From positions 167,018-231,017 of the forward strand of contig NZ_LMOZ01000003.1 of assembly GCF_001423695.1 (NCBI RefSeq): a DNA stretch of 64,000 nt. Reading direction: 5' to 3'. The number at the start of each line of letters is the position of its first letter. The first letter of the stretch is position 1. This stretch comes from Leifsonia sp. Leaf336. Its GTDB lineage: Bacteria; Actinomycetota; Actinomycetes; Actinomycetales; Microbacteriaceae. Below are positions 34,798 through 44,113 of this stretch, piece after piece. The translations under genes and the position numbers were made by a program. The notes beneath the pieces are model-generated. The model ran no database searches. It was given only the letters and a program-made list of their open reading frames with translations, and was not told where the DNA came from.

Positions 34798-36882
34798 ATG
34801 TTGACCAAACGCTTGGTCGGGTTGGGCGTTGCCGCACTGCTCGGGCTGGGCGCGCTGACCGCGACCGCCGTCCCGGCGGCCGCGGCTCCCCCGCGCGCAG
34901 ACACCCCCGCACCGGTGCTGGCCGCCACGCCGTACGCCGGCTGGAACACCTATTTCGGGTTGGGCGGCGACTACACGGCCACCCAGGTGCTGGATGTCGC
35001 CGACAAACTCGTCTCCAGCGGCCTCGCCCGGGCCGGATACGACATCGTGTGGCTTGACGGAGGCTGGCAGGCGTCGACCCCGCGCGGAGCCGATGGACAG
35101 CTGCAGGGCGATCCTGCGCGATTCCCCGACGGGATGGCCTCCCTCGCGGCCGCGATCCACGCCAAGGGTCTCAAGGCGGGAATCTACACGGACGCGGGAC
35201 CGTACATCCCCGGCTCGTGCGGGCTCGGCAGCTACGGGCACTACCAGACCGACGCCGACACTTTCGCGAAGTGGGGCTTCGACGCCGTCAAGGTCGACTT
35301 CCTGTGCGGAATCACGGCGAACCTCGACCCGAAGACCGTCTACACCCAGTTCGCCGATGCGCTGCGCCACAACAGCAGCGGGCGGCCGATGATCCTGAAC
35401 ATCTGCAACCCGGTGACCTCGCCCGACTGGGGGAACTATCCCGAGTCGCAGCAGTCCACGAACACGTGGAGCTACGCTCCCGCGATCGCGCAGTCGTGGC
35501 GAACCTACACCGACGTCGGCTTCGTGAACTCGATCAAATACACCGACGTGCTCCGCAACTTCGACGCGAACGCCCGGCACCCGGAGGCCGCGGGTCCCGG
35601 TCACTGGAACGACCCGGACTACCTCGGGCCGCAGCTCGGTATGACGGATGAAGAGTTCCGCTCGCAGATGGCGCTCTGGTCGATGTCGGCAGCTCCGCTG
35701 GTCGTCGGAAGCGACCCCCGCACGTTCAGCCCGGCGACGGTCGCGACGCTCACCAACCCCGACCTGCTCGCCATCGACCGGGACGCGCTCGGCAAGCAGG
35801 CCGTGCGGGTCGGACCCGCCGGCGCTACGGAGACCTGGACGAAGCCGCTCTCTGACGGCTCCGTCGCGGTCGCTCTCGTCAATCGCGGTGACTCCGCGGC
35901 CGACATCGCCACCACCCCGTCCGCCGTCGGGATCGACGCGACCCGGGTGACTGTCAAGGACGCCTGGACGCACGCCCTCAGCGAAGCGAAGGACAGCATC
36001 CGCTCCAGTGTTCCGGCGCACGGCGTCTCCGTGCTGATCGTCCGCAAGGGCACCGGTCAGCCGCAGAGCCCACGGGTGCTGGTGAGCGCACCGTCGTTCA
36101 CCGCCGTGAACGGCACCGCGATCACCCCGACGGGCGACCTCCTCGCCTCGGCGGGCGCGAAGCTCGCTGTGACGGTGGGCCTGCGCAACGACGGCACCAC
36201 CCCGGCCCTGCGGCCGAAGGTCTCGCTGACGACGCCGGCGGGATGGACGAGCACGGCGACCGGCACGCAGCCGCAGCTGATCGTCCCGGGAGGGACGGCG
36301 ACGGCGAGCTTCACGGTGACCGTGCCGACCGGGGCACCGGTCGGTGCTTCGACGATCGGCGCGACCGTATCGTTCTCCGGAATCCGCGGCGCAGTCACCG
36401 TCGCGTCTCCGGCCGCCACGGTCACCGTCGCACCGGCACCCCCGTCGGGCGCCGACCAGCCGCTGTCGCACCAGCCCTGGATCTCCGCGACGAGCGGGTG
36501 GATGACGCCGGCTGTCGACCAGAGCGTCGGCGGCGGCAACCCGATCCGGGTCGCCGGGGTCACCTACCCGACCGGACTCGGGGTGGCGAGCCCGTCGGAC
36601 ATCCGGTACTACGTCGGCGGCGTGTGCACGCGCGTGACCGGAGCAGTCGGCATCGACGACGTCGTCGACAACGTCGGCCCGGAGGGCGGCACGGCGACCT
36701 TCTCGCTGGTCGCCGACGGCAAGACGGTCTGGGACAGCGGAGTCGTCGCCCGGGGAACCGCGGTGAGCTTCGACGTGGACCTCTCCGGTGCGCGCGAACT
36801 CGTCCTCCACGTCGGCGACGCCGGCGACGGCGGGTACAACGACCGCGCCGACTGGGCGGCGCCGCTGATCAGCTGCAGCTGA
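34798..36882 (+). CDS. Secreted GH27 alpha-galactosidase with NEW3 and NPCBM domains
   Basis: 694 residues; ATG 34798 with an AGGAG site, and a signal peptide ending near VPAAAA. The GH27 domain starts at TPYAGWNTYFGLGG; nucleophile Asp167 in AVKVDFLCG, acid/base Asp272 in PGHWNDPDYLGP. It continues with the C-terminal beta domain to ~420, a NEW3 immunoglobulin-like module (~440-555, PKVSLTTPAGWTSTATG) and an NPCBM carbohydrate-binding module at the end (~565-694, YPTGLGVASPSDIRYYVGG). It differs from the other GH27 in architecture and subfamily, so the two probably attack different polymers. Transcribed alone; a strong terminator follows. Confidence 0.95.
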   Translation: MLTKRLVGLGVAALLGLGALTATAVPAAAAPPRADTPAPVLAATPYAGWNTYFGLGGDYTATQVLDVADKLVSSGLARAGYDIVWLDGGWQASTPRGADGQLQGDPARFPDGMASLAAAIHAKGLKAGIYTDAGPYIPGSCGLGSYGHYQTDADTFAKWGFDAVKVDFLCGITANLDPKTVYTQFADALRHNSSGRPMILNICNPVTSPDWGNYPESQQSTNTWSYAPAIAQSWRTYTDVGFVNSIKYTDVLRNFDANARHPEAAGPGHWNDPDYLGPQLGMTDEEFRSQMALWSMSAAPLVVGSDPRTFSPATVATLTNPDLLAIDRDALGKQAVRVGPAGATETWTKPLSDGSVAVALVNRGDSAADIATTPSAVGIDATRVTVKDAWTHALSEAKDSIRSSVPAHGVSVLIVRKGTGQPQSPRVLVSAPSFTAVNGTAITPTGDLLASAGAKLAVTVGLRNDGTTPALRPKVSLTTPAGWTSTATGTQPQLIVPGGTATASFTVTVPTGAPVGASTIGATVSFSGIRGAVTVASPAATVTVAPAPPSGADQPLSHQPWISATSGWMTPAVDQSVGGGNPIRVAGVTYPTGLGVASPSDIRYYVGGVCTRVTGAVGIDDVVDNVGPEGGTATFSLVADGKTVWDSGVVARGTAVSFDVDLSGARELVLHVGDAGDGGYNDRADWAAPLISCS

Positions 36883-36891
36883 CGCAGATCG

Positions 36892-36924
36892 AGAAGGGGG
36901 CGTGCGAGTCGCACGCCCCCTTCT
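36892..36924. terminator. Strong bidirectional terminator
   Basis: AGAAGGGGGCGTGCGA and TCGCACGCCCCCTTCT are perfectly complementary around one base, so the practical stem is about 14 bp with a small loop, followed by TTC. It lies between convergent GH27 and epimerase genes. Confidence 0.82.
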
Positions 36925-36954
36925 TCATGCCCTCCCGAGTCATGCCCTCCCGAG
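36925..36954. repeat. Exact 15-bp duplication across the epimerase stop codon
   Basis: TCATGCCCTCCCGAG occurs twice in direct tandem. In the minus direction the last codons and TGA of the epimerase gene are duplicated just beyond the stop, giving a second, unused TGA. Confidence 0.9.
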
Positions 36955-37860
36955 GTCGATGCCCCAGTTCCGCACCCAGCGCGACGACGGCGGCAGCCAG
37001 TGGAGGTCGGTCCCCGAGTTGAACGCGTCGGGCGGCGCGGTCATCGGCTCCAGCGCCACCGCCAGACCGCCGGCCGGCAGACCGGGCAGCTCGCGCGTCA
37101 CGTAGACCTGCGCCCAGCCGAACCGATCGTCCGCCCACACCTCGACGGCGTCCGACGAACGCCGGTCGATCAACCGCAGACCGACGCGGCCGTCCACTGG
37201 CCTCAGGCCGGTGTAGGCCGCGTGCGACGGCGCCTCCACCAGGGCGGTCGGCTCGCGGAGGTCGAACCGGGTCCCGCCGACCCGCGCCAGGCGGAGCGGC
37301 AGGTCGTCGTCGCCGAGCAGCAGGGTGCGCTCCGCGTCCACCTCCAGGAGCAGGTGCGCTGCGGGAGCCTCGCCGACGCGCACATACGGATGGACGCCGA
37401 CCGCGACCGGCGCCGCCACCGCACTGCGGTTCACGACTGTGATCGACGAACGGACCCCGGTCGCCTCCAACCGATACGAGACGACGACACCGAGATCGAA
37501 CGGGTATCCGAGCGGATGACGCACCCCCGCCTCCAGGCTCACCGAGGATTCGTCGCGCGCGGTCACCGCGAACGACGTCGTCGCGACCAGTCCGTGGAGG
37601 GCGTTGCCCGCGCCCGGCTCGGTGACCTCCAGCTGCTGGGGCGTCCCGTCGAGCAGCCACCGGCCTCCGCGGACGCGGTTCGGCCACGGCACGAGCACGG
37701 CACCCGACGACGCCACCGGGCCGGCGTCGTCACCGTAGACCAGCTCCATGCCGTCCACGCCGAGCCTCTGGAGGCTCGCTCCGACCGGCGAGACGGTCGC
37801 GCCGACCGAGCGGCCGGCGACGGTGCGCGAGAGGACGAGCGGTTCAGACCGCGCGTACAT
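36940..37860 (-). CDS. galM: Aldose 1-epimerase (mutarotase) family
   Basis: 306 residues from ATG 37860, overlapping the GH36 stop by 17 bp. Family blocks: VPWPNRVRGGRW (substrate-binding Arg), GNALHGLVATTSF (catalytic-region His), VGVHPYVRVGE (catalytic His-Pro-Tyr) and a C-terminal ALEPMTAPPDAFNSG containing the Glu base. It interconverts alpha and beta anomers, so it would turn galactose freed by the adjacent GH36 enzyme into the form used by galactokinase. Galactose-pathway genes galK/galT are not in the window. Last gene of the leftward operon. Confidence 0.93.
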   Translation of the reverse strand: MYARSEPLVLSRTVAGRSVGATVSPVGASLQRLGVDGMELVYGDDAGPVASSGAVLVPWPNRVRGGRWLLDGTPQQLEVTEPGAGNALHGLVATTSFAVTARDESSVSLEAGVRHPLGYPFDLGVVVSYRLEATGVRSSITVVNRSAVAAPVAVGVHPYVRVGEAPAAHLLLEVDAERTLLLGDDDLPLRLARVGGTRFDLREPTALVEAPSHAAYTGLRPVDGRVGLRLIDRRSSDAVEVWADDRFGWAQVYVTRELPGLPAGGLAVALEPMTAPPDAFNSGTDLHWLPPSSRWVRNWGIDLGRA

Positions 37861-39982
37861 GCAGCAGCACGGACCGGTCCGGGTCCAGCGACGGCAGCTC
37901 GATCCCGACCAGCCGCAGGACGCGCCCGCTGAGGACGACTCCGTCGGCCAGCCACGGCGGCTGGTCACCTCCCGGGCGCTCGCCGGCGGGGTACACGGCT
38001 CTCACCTCGTAGATCAGCGAATCGTCCAGACCGGGAAGGCCCGCGCGGCCGACCGGCCAGGTGCGCGGCCGCTCGGTCAGCGAGTAGGCGTAGAGCGCCT
38101 CCGACGAGTCGGCGGCGACCACTCCCTCCAAGCGGGCGGCGGCCTCGGACAGATCGGCGTGCACGGCGACGCCCGCGTGCAGCAGCGTCCGGTGCTCCTT
38201 GTGGAAGGCGATCCACGCCGCGAGCGCCTGCTTCGTCTCCTCGGAGGCGGTCAGCAGGTCGGTCTCGACGCCGAGGTGACCCCAGATCGCCTTCTCGCCC
38301 CGGTACGACAGCGGATGGCTGCGGTGCGTGGTGTGCGACTCCTCCGCGCCGATGTGGGTGCCCTGCAGCTCCGGCGGCACGAGCAGGGCGGTCCAGCGCT
38401 GAATCTCCAGACGCTCGTGCGGGTCGTTGCAGTCGCTCGGCCAGACGCGCTGGGTGCGCTCCAGCACTCCGAGGTCGATGCGGCCGCCGCCGCTCGCGCA
38501 CGACTCGATCTCGAGCCCGGGGTGGCGACGGTGCAGCTCGTCCATGAGCCGGTAGGCGGCGAGGGTCTGCGCGCGAAGGCCCGGCCGCCCGGTCGGGGTG
38601 TGGCCGGCGTCGAGCAGGTAGCGGTTGTGATCCCACTTCACGTAGGCGATCCCGAGCTCGCCGATGAGGGAGCTCATGCGCTCGAGTACGGAGGCGTACG
38701 CCTCGGGATGCCCGAGGTCGAGCACGTGCTGCTGCCGCGACGGGAGGCCGGGACCGTGGCCGGCGTCGAAGATCCAGTCGGGATGCTCGGCGGCGAGCCG
38801 CGAGTCGAGGTTGATCATCTCCGGCTCGAACCAGAGACCGAAGTCCATCCCGAGTTCGCGGACCCGGGAGGCGATCGGGCCGAGCCCCTCCGGCCAGCGC
38901 TCGGGGTCGACCTCCCAGTCGCCGAGGGACGTCGTGTCGTCGCGGCGACCGGTGAACCAGCCGTCGTCGATCACGAAGCGCTCGGCGCCGATGGCTGCAG
39001 CCTCCTCGGCGAACCGGGTCAGCGCCGCTGGGTCGTGGTCGAAGTAGACCGCCTCCCAGGTGTTGACCAGAACGGGTCGCGGACCCGCCGGGTACGCGGC
39101 AGAGGTGCGCAGGTGCCGATGGAACCGCGCGGCCAGCTCGTCGAGTCCGTCGCCCCAAGAGCCGTACTGCCAGGGAGTGACGTATTCGTCGCCCTGCGCG
39201 AGTTCGACCTCGGCGGCCGCGAGGCCCTCCACGGCCGAGAGCCGGCGCGTGTTCGCCGGGGTGCGCTCGGCGGCGAGGGTCTGGTTGCCGCTCCAGCCGA
39301 GGTGCGTCGCCCACACCCTGCCGGAGCGGAAGCCGAAGCCGCGCTCGCCCGCCGCGAGCAGGAGGGTGTGCTCCAGACCGGGCTTGCCACCGCGGGAGGT
39401 GCGGACCCACTCGCCGACGTCGAAGGCGCGGCGCTGAGGAACGCGCTCCAGCGCCCAACGGCCGGTGAGGTCGAGCACCTCGTCCGCCTCCGCGGGAACG
39501 GGCAGGGCCAGCTCGAGACCGTCGACGCGGAACGCATCGGTGGCATCGTTCCGGAGTCGCGCACGCTGGCGGATGAGCCCGCTCGCCTCCAAGACGGCGA
39601 GCTCGAGGGTGAGCGAGAGTCCGAAGGCGTCGTCCGTGGCCGACACGGTCACGGTCGTCCCCTCGGCCGCCGTGTCGACCTCCGCAGACACGACCCGGAA
39701 CACCGGCGCCCAGCGGCGCCCGGCCGAGTCGCCGACCAGCCCGGGCCGGCCGAGCCAGCCCTCCGGGAGCTGCGCGAGCACCGGGACCGGCTGCGGGTAG
39801 GTCACGACGCTGTCGCCGATCGCCGGCCGGGCCGTGCGCGCGATCGCGTCGAGCTCCTCCGCGCTCAGGTCGCCGAGGTCGTCGCCCCAGTGCAGGATCC
39901 GCGGCAGGCGGGCGTCATCGAGGAGGACCACGACGCTCGTGCCTCCCGCGCGCAGGTGGACCAGGTCCGTGTCGACGTGCAT
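37844..39982 (-). CDS. Alpha-galactosidase, GH36 (second copy)
   Basis: 712 residues from ATG 39982, 5 bp after the permease stop. It has IDDGWFTGRRDD, nucleophile Asp451 in AYVKWDHNRYL and acid/base Asp517 in PSDCNDPHERL. It is clearly homologous to the GH36 at 23474 in all blocks (NTWEAVYFDHD against NSWEAVYFDHD), but C-terminal halves differ: here SHTTHRSHPLSYRG. No signal peptide. It is part of SBP-permease-permease-GH36-epimerase, an operon that imports and cuts a galactoside. Confidence 0.95.
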   Translation of the reverse strand: MHVDTDLVHLRAGGTSVVVLLDDARLPRILHWGDDLGDLSAEELDAIARTARPAIGDSVVTYPQPVPVLAQLPEGWLGRPGLVGDSAGRRWAPVFRVVSAEVDTAAEGTTVTVSATDDAFGLSLTLELAVLEASGLIRQRARLRNDATDAFRVDGLELALPVPAEADEVLDLTGRWALERVPQRRAFDVGEWVRTSRGGKPGLEHTLLLAAGERGFGFRSGRVWATHLGWSGNQTLAAERTPANTRRLSAVEGLAAAEVELAQGDEYVTPWQYGSWGDGLDELAARFHRHLRTSAAYPAGPRPVLVNTWEAVYFDHDPAALTRFAEEAAAIGAERFVIDDGWFTGRRDDTTSLGDWEVDPERWPEGLGPIASRVRELGMDFGLWFEPEMINLDSRLAAEHPDWIFDAGHGPGLPSRQQHVLDLGHPEAYASVLERMSSLIGELGIAYVKWDHNRYLLDAGHTPTGRPGLRAQTLAAYRLMDELHRRHPGLEIESCASGGGRIDLGVLERTQRVWPSDCNDPHERLEIQRWTALLVPPELQGTHIGAEESHTTHRSHPLSYRGEKAIWGHLGVETDLLTASEETKQALAAWIAFHKEHRTLLHAGVAVHADLSEAAARLEGVVAADSSEALYAYSLTERPRTWPVGRAGLPGLDDSLIYEVRAVYPAGERPGGDQPPWLADGVVLSGRVLRLVGIELPSLDPDRSVLLHVRAV

Positions 39983-39987
39983 GTGTT

Positions 39988-40881
39988 CTATTTCACCGAT
40001 CCGAGGGCGAGGCCCCCGATGAAGCTGCGCTGGAAGAGCAGGAAGACGATGGTGGAGGGTATGGCCGCGACGACGGTCGCCGCCGCGATGACCGACCAGC
40101 TGGAGACGTACTCGCCCTGCAGCGACAGCACGGCCGCCGTGATCGGGAGCTTCTCGGACGTCTGCAGCAGCGTGATCGACCAGAGCAGGTCGTTGAACAC
40201 CCACGTGAACGACAGCGCACCGAGCGCGGCGAGCGCCGGGCGGGTCAGCGGGAGGATGACCTGCAGGAAGATGCGGACCGTGCTCGCGCCGTCGAGCGTG
40301 GCGGCCTCCTGCAGCTCGTGCGGGATGGTGCGCATGAAGCCGTAGAGCACGAAGGTGTAGAACCCGATTCCGAACGCGACCTGCACGGCGATCAAGGCGC
40401 CGAGGGTGTCGTAGACGTTGAGCTGCTGGGTGAGGCGCGCCACCGGGATGAGCAGCATCTGCACCGGCAGGAGGTTGCCCGCGAGCATCACGAGCAGGAG
40501 GGTGCGGCGGAACGGCACACGGTACCTGCTGAGTCCGAACGCGGCCGCGGCCGAGAACAGCAGGGTCAGGATCACGGTCGGGATGGTCACGATCATGCTG
40601 TTCACGAGCGCCTGGAAGAGGCCGCCCTGGTTCCACGCCTGCACGTACGTGCTGAGCGTGAAGGTGTGCGGGAGGCTGGCGATGCCGTTCGCGGAGATGT
40701 CGTCGAAGGTGCGGAACGAGGTGATCAGCACGACCAGGATCGGCGCGAACCACGCCAGCGAGATCAGGATGCCGCTGGTGTGGAAGCCGACGGTCACGGC
40801 GGTCCTGCGGCGGCTGCGCCGGCGGACAGTGGTCGCGGGGCGCGCGCCGGCGGTGCGGGTCTGGGCGGCGGTGGCGGTCAT
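39988..40881 (-). CDS. CUT1 ABC transporter permease (MalG-type), second system
   Basis: 297 residues from ATG 40881, overlapping the preceding permease stop by 4 bp. Arg-rich cytoplasmic start (TVRRRSRRRTAVTV), six helices, EAA loop in HELQEAATLDGASTVRIFLQ, and the terminal QRSFIGGLALGSVK typical of MalG-type permeases. Confidence 0.94.
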   Translation of the reverse strand: MTATAAQTRTAGARPATTVRRRSRRRTAVTVGFHTSGILISLAWFAPILVVLITSFRTFDDISANGIASLPHTFTLSTYVQAWNQGGLFQALVNSMIVTIPTVILTLLFSAAAAFGLSRYRVPFRRTLLLVMLAGNLLPVQMLLIPVARLTQQLNVYDTLGALIAVQVAFGIGFYTFVLYGFMRTIPHELQEAATLDGASTVRIFLQVILPLTRPALAALGALSFTWVFNDLLWSITLLQTSEKLPITAAVLSLQGEYVSSWSVIAAATVVAAIPSTIVFLLFQRSFIGGLALGSVK

Positions 40882-41783
40882 GACTCCTTCTCCTCGGAGA
40901 GCGCGCGGACGAGGTACGAGACGATGACGGCGATCGCCAGGATGAAGATCACGACGGCGATCGCGGAGGCATAGCCCAGGGCGTGCGAGCCGAAGGCGGT
41001 GGAGAACATGTACGTGCTCAGCAGCTCGGTGGAGTGATAGGGGCCGCCTCGGGTCATCGCCCAGACGATGTCGAAGGAGCGCAGCGAGTCGATGATGAGC
41101 ACCGACAGCACCACGAGGTTGACACTGCGCAGCTGCGGCATCGTCACGTGCCAGAACCGCTGCCAGCCGGTGGCGCCATCGACGCGGGCGGCCTCCTGCA
41201 CAGCGGGGTCGAGGGCCTTGAGCCCGGCGATGAACAGCACCATCACGTAGCCGATCTCGCGCCACAGCGCGGCGACGATCACGGCGTAGAGCGCGGTGCT
41301 CGAGTCGCCGAGCCAGACGTGGGTCCAGCTGTGCAGACCGACGGCGTCGAGGACGTTGTTCAGGACGCCGTTGGGCTGGAAGAACGCGCCCCAGATCAGG
41401 GCGGTGACGACGAGCGAGAAGACGATCGGCAGGAAGAGCGCCGTGCGGTAGATGCCGACGCCTCGGCGCTCCGACTGGAACAGCAGAGCGACGCCGAGCC
41501 CGGCGGCGAAGGAGATGCCGCCGAACAGCACGATCCAGATCGCGGTGTTCTTGAGGGCGGTGAGGAAGATCGGGTCCGCGAACAGGTCGACGTAGTTCTG
41601 CACGCCGACCGGGGTCGCCGGCCCGATCCCGTTCCAGTGCAGGAACGAGAGGCTGACGCCTTGGAATGCAGGCCAGAAGACGCCGACCGCCTCCACGAGG
41701 AACGGGATGAGGACGAGGGCGAACACGATCGGCGGCGGAATGGAGATCCGCCGCCGACCGCGAACAGAGGTGAGAGAGGTCAC
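40878..41783 (-). CDS. CUT1 ABC transporter permease (MalF-type), second system
   Basis: 301 residues from ATG 41783, overlapping the SBP stop by 4 bp and the next permease start by 4 bp. Six helices; EAA loop VQEAARVDGATGWQRFWHVT. The segment MTRGGPYHSTELLSTYMF is standard for MalF/UgpA-like permeases. Confidence 0.94.
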   Translation of the reverse strand: MTSLTSVRGRRRISIPPPIVFALVLIPFLVEAVGVFWPAFQGVSLSFLHWNGIGPATPVGVQNYVDLFADPIFLTALKNTAIWIVLFGGISFAAGLGVALLFQSERRGVGIYRTALFLPIVFSLVVTALIWGAFFQPNGVLNNVLDAVGLHSWTHVWLGDSSTALYAVIVAALWREIGYVMVLFIAGLKALDPAVQEAARVDGATGWQRFWHVTMPQLRSVNLVVLSVLIIDSLRSFDIVWAMTRGGPYHSTELLSTYMFSTAFGSHALGYASAIAVVIFILAIAVIVSYLVRALSEEKES

Positions 41784-43069
41784 GAAGTCGCCCGGATCTT
41801 CGCCGACGCCGCGTCCCAGTCCTTCAGGATCTGGTCGAGGTTCTCCGGGTGGGCGATGAAGCTGGTCAGCGCGGTGTCTGCCGGCGTCTGCTGGGGGTCA
41901 CCCGCATCCCGGTTGTAGAACTGCGTGACCGCTTTGGCCGACTCCAGCATGTCCTTGCCCTGCTTGGAGAGCGCGTCGAGGTTCAGCTTCGCCTTCGAGT
42001 TCGCCGGCAGGTAGGTGCCCTGCTGGCTCGCCGCCAGGTCCGTCTGCGCTTGCGGGCTGGCGACGTAGTCGAGGAACTTCTTCGTGAGGTTCGGCTTGTC
42101 CGTCTTCACGCTGGCGATGAAACCGTCCGTCGGCCCCTCCTCGGCGACCGGCACCGAGGGGTCGATCGTCGGGAACTGGAAGAACGCCAGGTCGCTCTGC
42201 TTGTCGGCCGGGACCGACGGCTGCGCCCACGCGCCCAGGAGGTACATGGCGACCTTGCCCTGCGAGAAGTCGCTCATCGCCTGGTTCTGCGTGGTGCCGA
42301 GCACCGCCGGGTCGAAGTACGGGAGCACCTGCTTGAAGGCGGCGAACACCTTGCGCACCTGAGGGCTGTCGTACTTCTCCTTGCCCGAAAGCAGCTTCAG
42401 GTGGAAGTCGGCGCCGTTGATGCGCAGGTCCAGGTAGTCGAACCAGGCGGAGGCCAGCCAGGCGTTGTCGCTGAGGCCGGCGGTGAACGGCGTCACGCCC
42501 TGGCCCTTGATCTTGGCGGAGTCGGCGAGGAACTCGTCCCAGGTCTTCGGCGGGGTGATGCCGAGCTTCTCGAAGTCGCTCTTGAAGTAGTAGACGCCCC
42601 ACCAGTAGTACCCGGTCGGGACGAACACCTCCTTGCCGGACGAGTCCTGGCTCAGCGACTTGAGGGAGGCCGGGAAGTCGCTGCCGTGGTCCTTCCAGAC
42701 GCTGGACAGGTCGAGCAGGAGGTTCTGGTCGGCGAAGTCGCGCGTGGCCTGGCCTGCGTACCAGGTGTAGACGTCCGGCGGGTTCTTGGAGGTGAGGTAC
42801 GACGGAAGCTGCTGGTTGAAGGTGTTGGTCGGGATGGTGTTGACCTTGACCTGGCCTTCGCCCTTGGCGTTGAACTCCTTCACCAGCTTGTCGAGGCCGC
42901 CCTTCTCCGCATCGGTGAAGCGGGACTGCAGGATGAGGGGTCCGGAGGCGTCCGGCCCGCTCTTGGCCTGCTGCGCTTCGCCCGACGTGGAGACGCAGCC
43001 TGCGAGCAGCGCCGTCGCGGCGACGGCGCTGCCGAGCGCCGTCAACCATCGGGTGGTCTTTCGGGTCAT
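41780..43069 (-). CDS. Extracellular solute-binding lipoprotein, second CUT1 system
   Basis: 429 residues; ATG 43069 preferred because GGAG is six bases upstream (43072 and 43081 are alternatives). Lipobox ALLAGC with Cys25. Blocks PPDVYTWYAGQATRDFADQN, VPTGYYWWGVYYFKSDFEKL and GAWAQPSVPAD are normal for UgpB/MalE-like binding proteins. First gene of a five-gene operon ending in the epimerase; divergent from an AraC regulator. Its substrate is probably a galactosyl oligosaccharide of a different size from that of system 1. Confidence 0.94.
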   Translation of the reverse strand: MTRKTTRWLTALGSAVAATALLAGCVSTSGEAQQAKSGPDASGPLILQSRFTDAEKGGLDKLVKEFNAKGEGQVKVNTIPTNTFNQQLPSYLTSKNPPDVYTWYAGQATRDFADQNLLLDLSSVWKDHGSDFPASLKSLSQDSSGKEVFVPTGYYWWGVYYFKSDFEKLGITPPKTWDEFLADSAKIKGQGVTPFTAGLSDNAWLASAWFDYLDLRINGADFHLKLLSGKEKYDSPQVRKVFAAFKQVLPYFDPAVLGTTQNQAMSDFSQGKVAMYLLGAWAQPSVPADKQSDLAFFQFPTIDPSVPVAEEGPTDGFIASVKTDKPNLTKKFLDYVASPQAQTDLAASQQGTYLPANSKAKLNLDALSKQGKDMLESAKAVTQFYNRDAGDPQQTPADTALTSFIAHPENLDQILKDWDAASAKIRATS

Positions 43070-43200
43070 CATCGACTCCATTCCGTGGGGGTGATTGCAA
43101 GGGGTCGGCCGAAGGAAGATCCTACGTCCGGCTGACATCCACGCTAGGTCGACACGGAGCGTCGCCGTAGCAGAAACCGTTGGTGTATCTGGACATTTCG

Positions 43201-44091
43201 ATGGCGATGACGCAGAATCATCCGGTGCTCATCCCTGATGGATTCCCGGGCCAGCGCATGCTGGTTCTCCCCCGGCCACGCGTCCGCGAGTTTCTCCAGC
43301 AGCCCGGAACAACGCGTCTGGTCGTGACGGATAGCGGCTATTTCCCGAAAGCCGACTCCCACGGACGCCGCCGGACCACGCCGATCGCGCAAGCAATCGT
43401 GATCGCCTGCGTCGACGGATCCGGCTGGTGCGAAACGGAAGCTGGACGATTCCCCGTGCACCAGGGGCAGGTCGTCGTCCTTCCACCCCGTCAGCCGCAC
43501 GCGTACGGCGCCGATGTGGACAACCCGTGGACGCTGTGGTGGTTCCACGCTGCGGGGCCCGACGTGGAGCCCTTTCTCGCGGCGTCCGGGATGACGGTGG
43601 AGAACCCGGTCCGCCGGCCTCGAGACCTGTACCCGATCGTGTCGCTGATGTCGGAGGTGCTGGCGTGGACCGAACGCGACAGCACGACGTCCAGCCTCAA
43701 TGCGGCTGCCGGCGCGGCGTGGCACACCTTGACCCTGCTGGCCTCCGAACGCTCCCGCGCCGATGACGCGGGCGATGTGATCGACCACGCCACCGAGTAC
43801 CTGCGGGCGCACATCGCAGACCGGGTGACGGTTCCGGAACTCGCATCGATGGCGTCGTTGAGCACATCCCACTTCAGCGCCCTCTTCAAACGGCATGTCG
43901 GCTATCCGGTGCTGCAGTACCAGACGATGCTGCGCATGTCGCGAGCCCGCGAGCTTCTCGACACGACCTCCGCGACCGTGGCGGCGATCGCGGCGGAGGT
44001 CGGCTACCCCGACTCGTTCTACTTCGCCCGCCAGTTCAAGAAGGTGCACGGCATGACGGCGCGCGAGTACCGGGACCAGCACAAGGGCTGA
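43201..44091 (+). CDS. AraC-family transcriptional activator
   Basis: 296 residues from ATG 43201; a TTG at 43180 and ATG 43207 are alternatives. N-terminal cupin-like sugar-sensing domain (VHQGQVVVLPPRQPHAYGAD), then two C-terminal helix-turn-helix units (VPELASMASLSTSHFSALFK and VAAIAAEVGYPDSFYFARQF). It is divergent from the SBP2 operon across 131 bp, so it most likely activates import system 2, with a sugar as effector. Convergent with the DUF5107 gene. Confidence 0.93.
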   Translation: MAMTQNHPVLIPDGFPGQRMLVLPRPRVREFLQQPGTTRLVVTDSGYFPKADSHGRRRTTPIAQAIVIACVDGSGWCETEAGRFPVHQGQVVVLPPRQPHAYGADVDNPWTLWWFHAAGPDVEPFLAASGMTVENPVRRPRDLYPIVSLMSEVLAWTERDSTTSSLNAAAGAAWHTLTLLASERSRADDAGDVIDHATEYLRAHIADRVTVPELASMASLSTSHFSALFKRHVGYPVLQYQTMLRMSRARELLDTTSATVAAIAAEVGYPDSFYFARQFKKVHGMTAREYRDQHKG

Positions 44092-44113
44092 TCCCGGTCG
44101 TCGCCGGCGCGGC

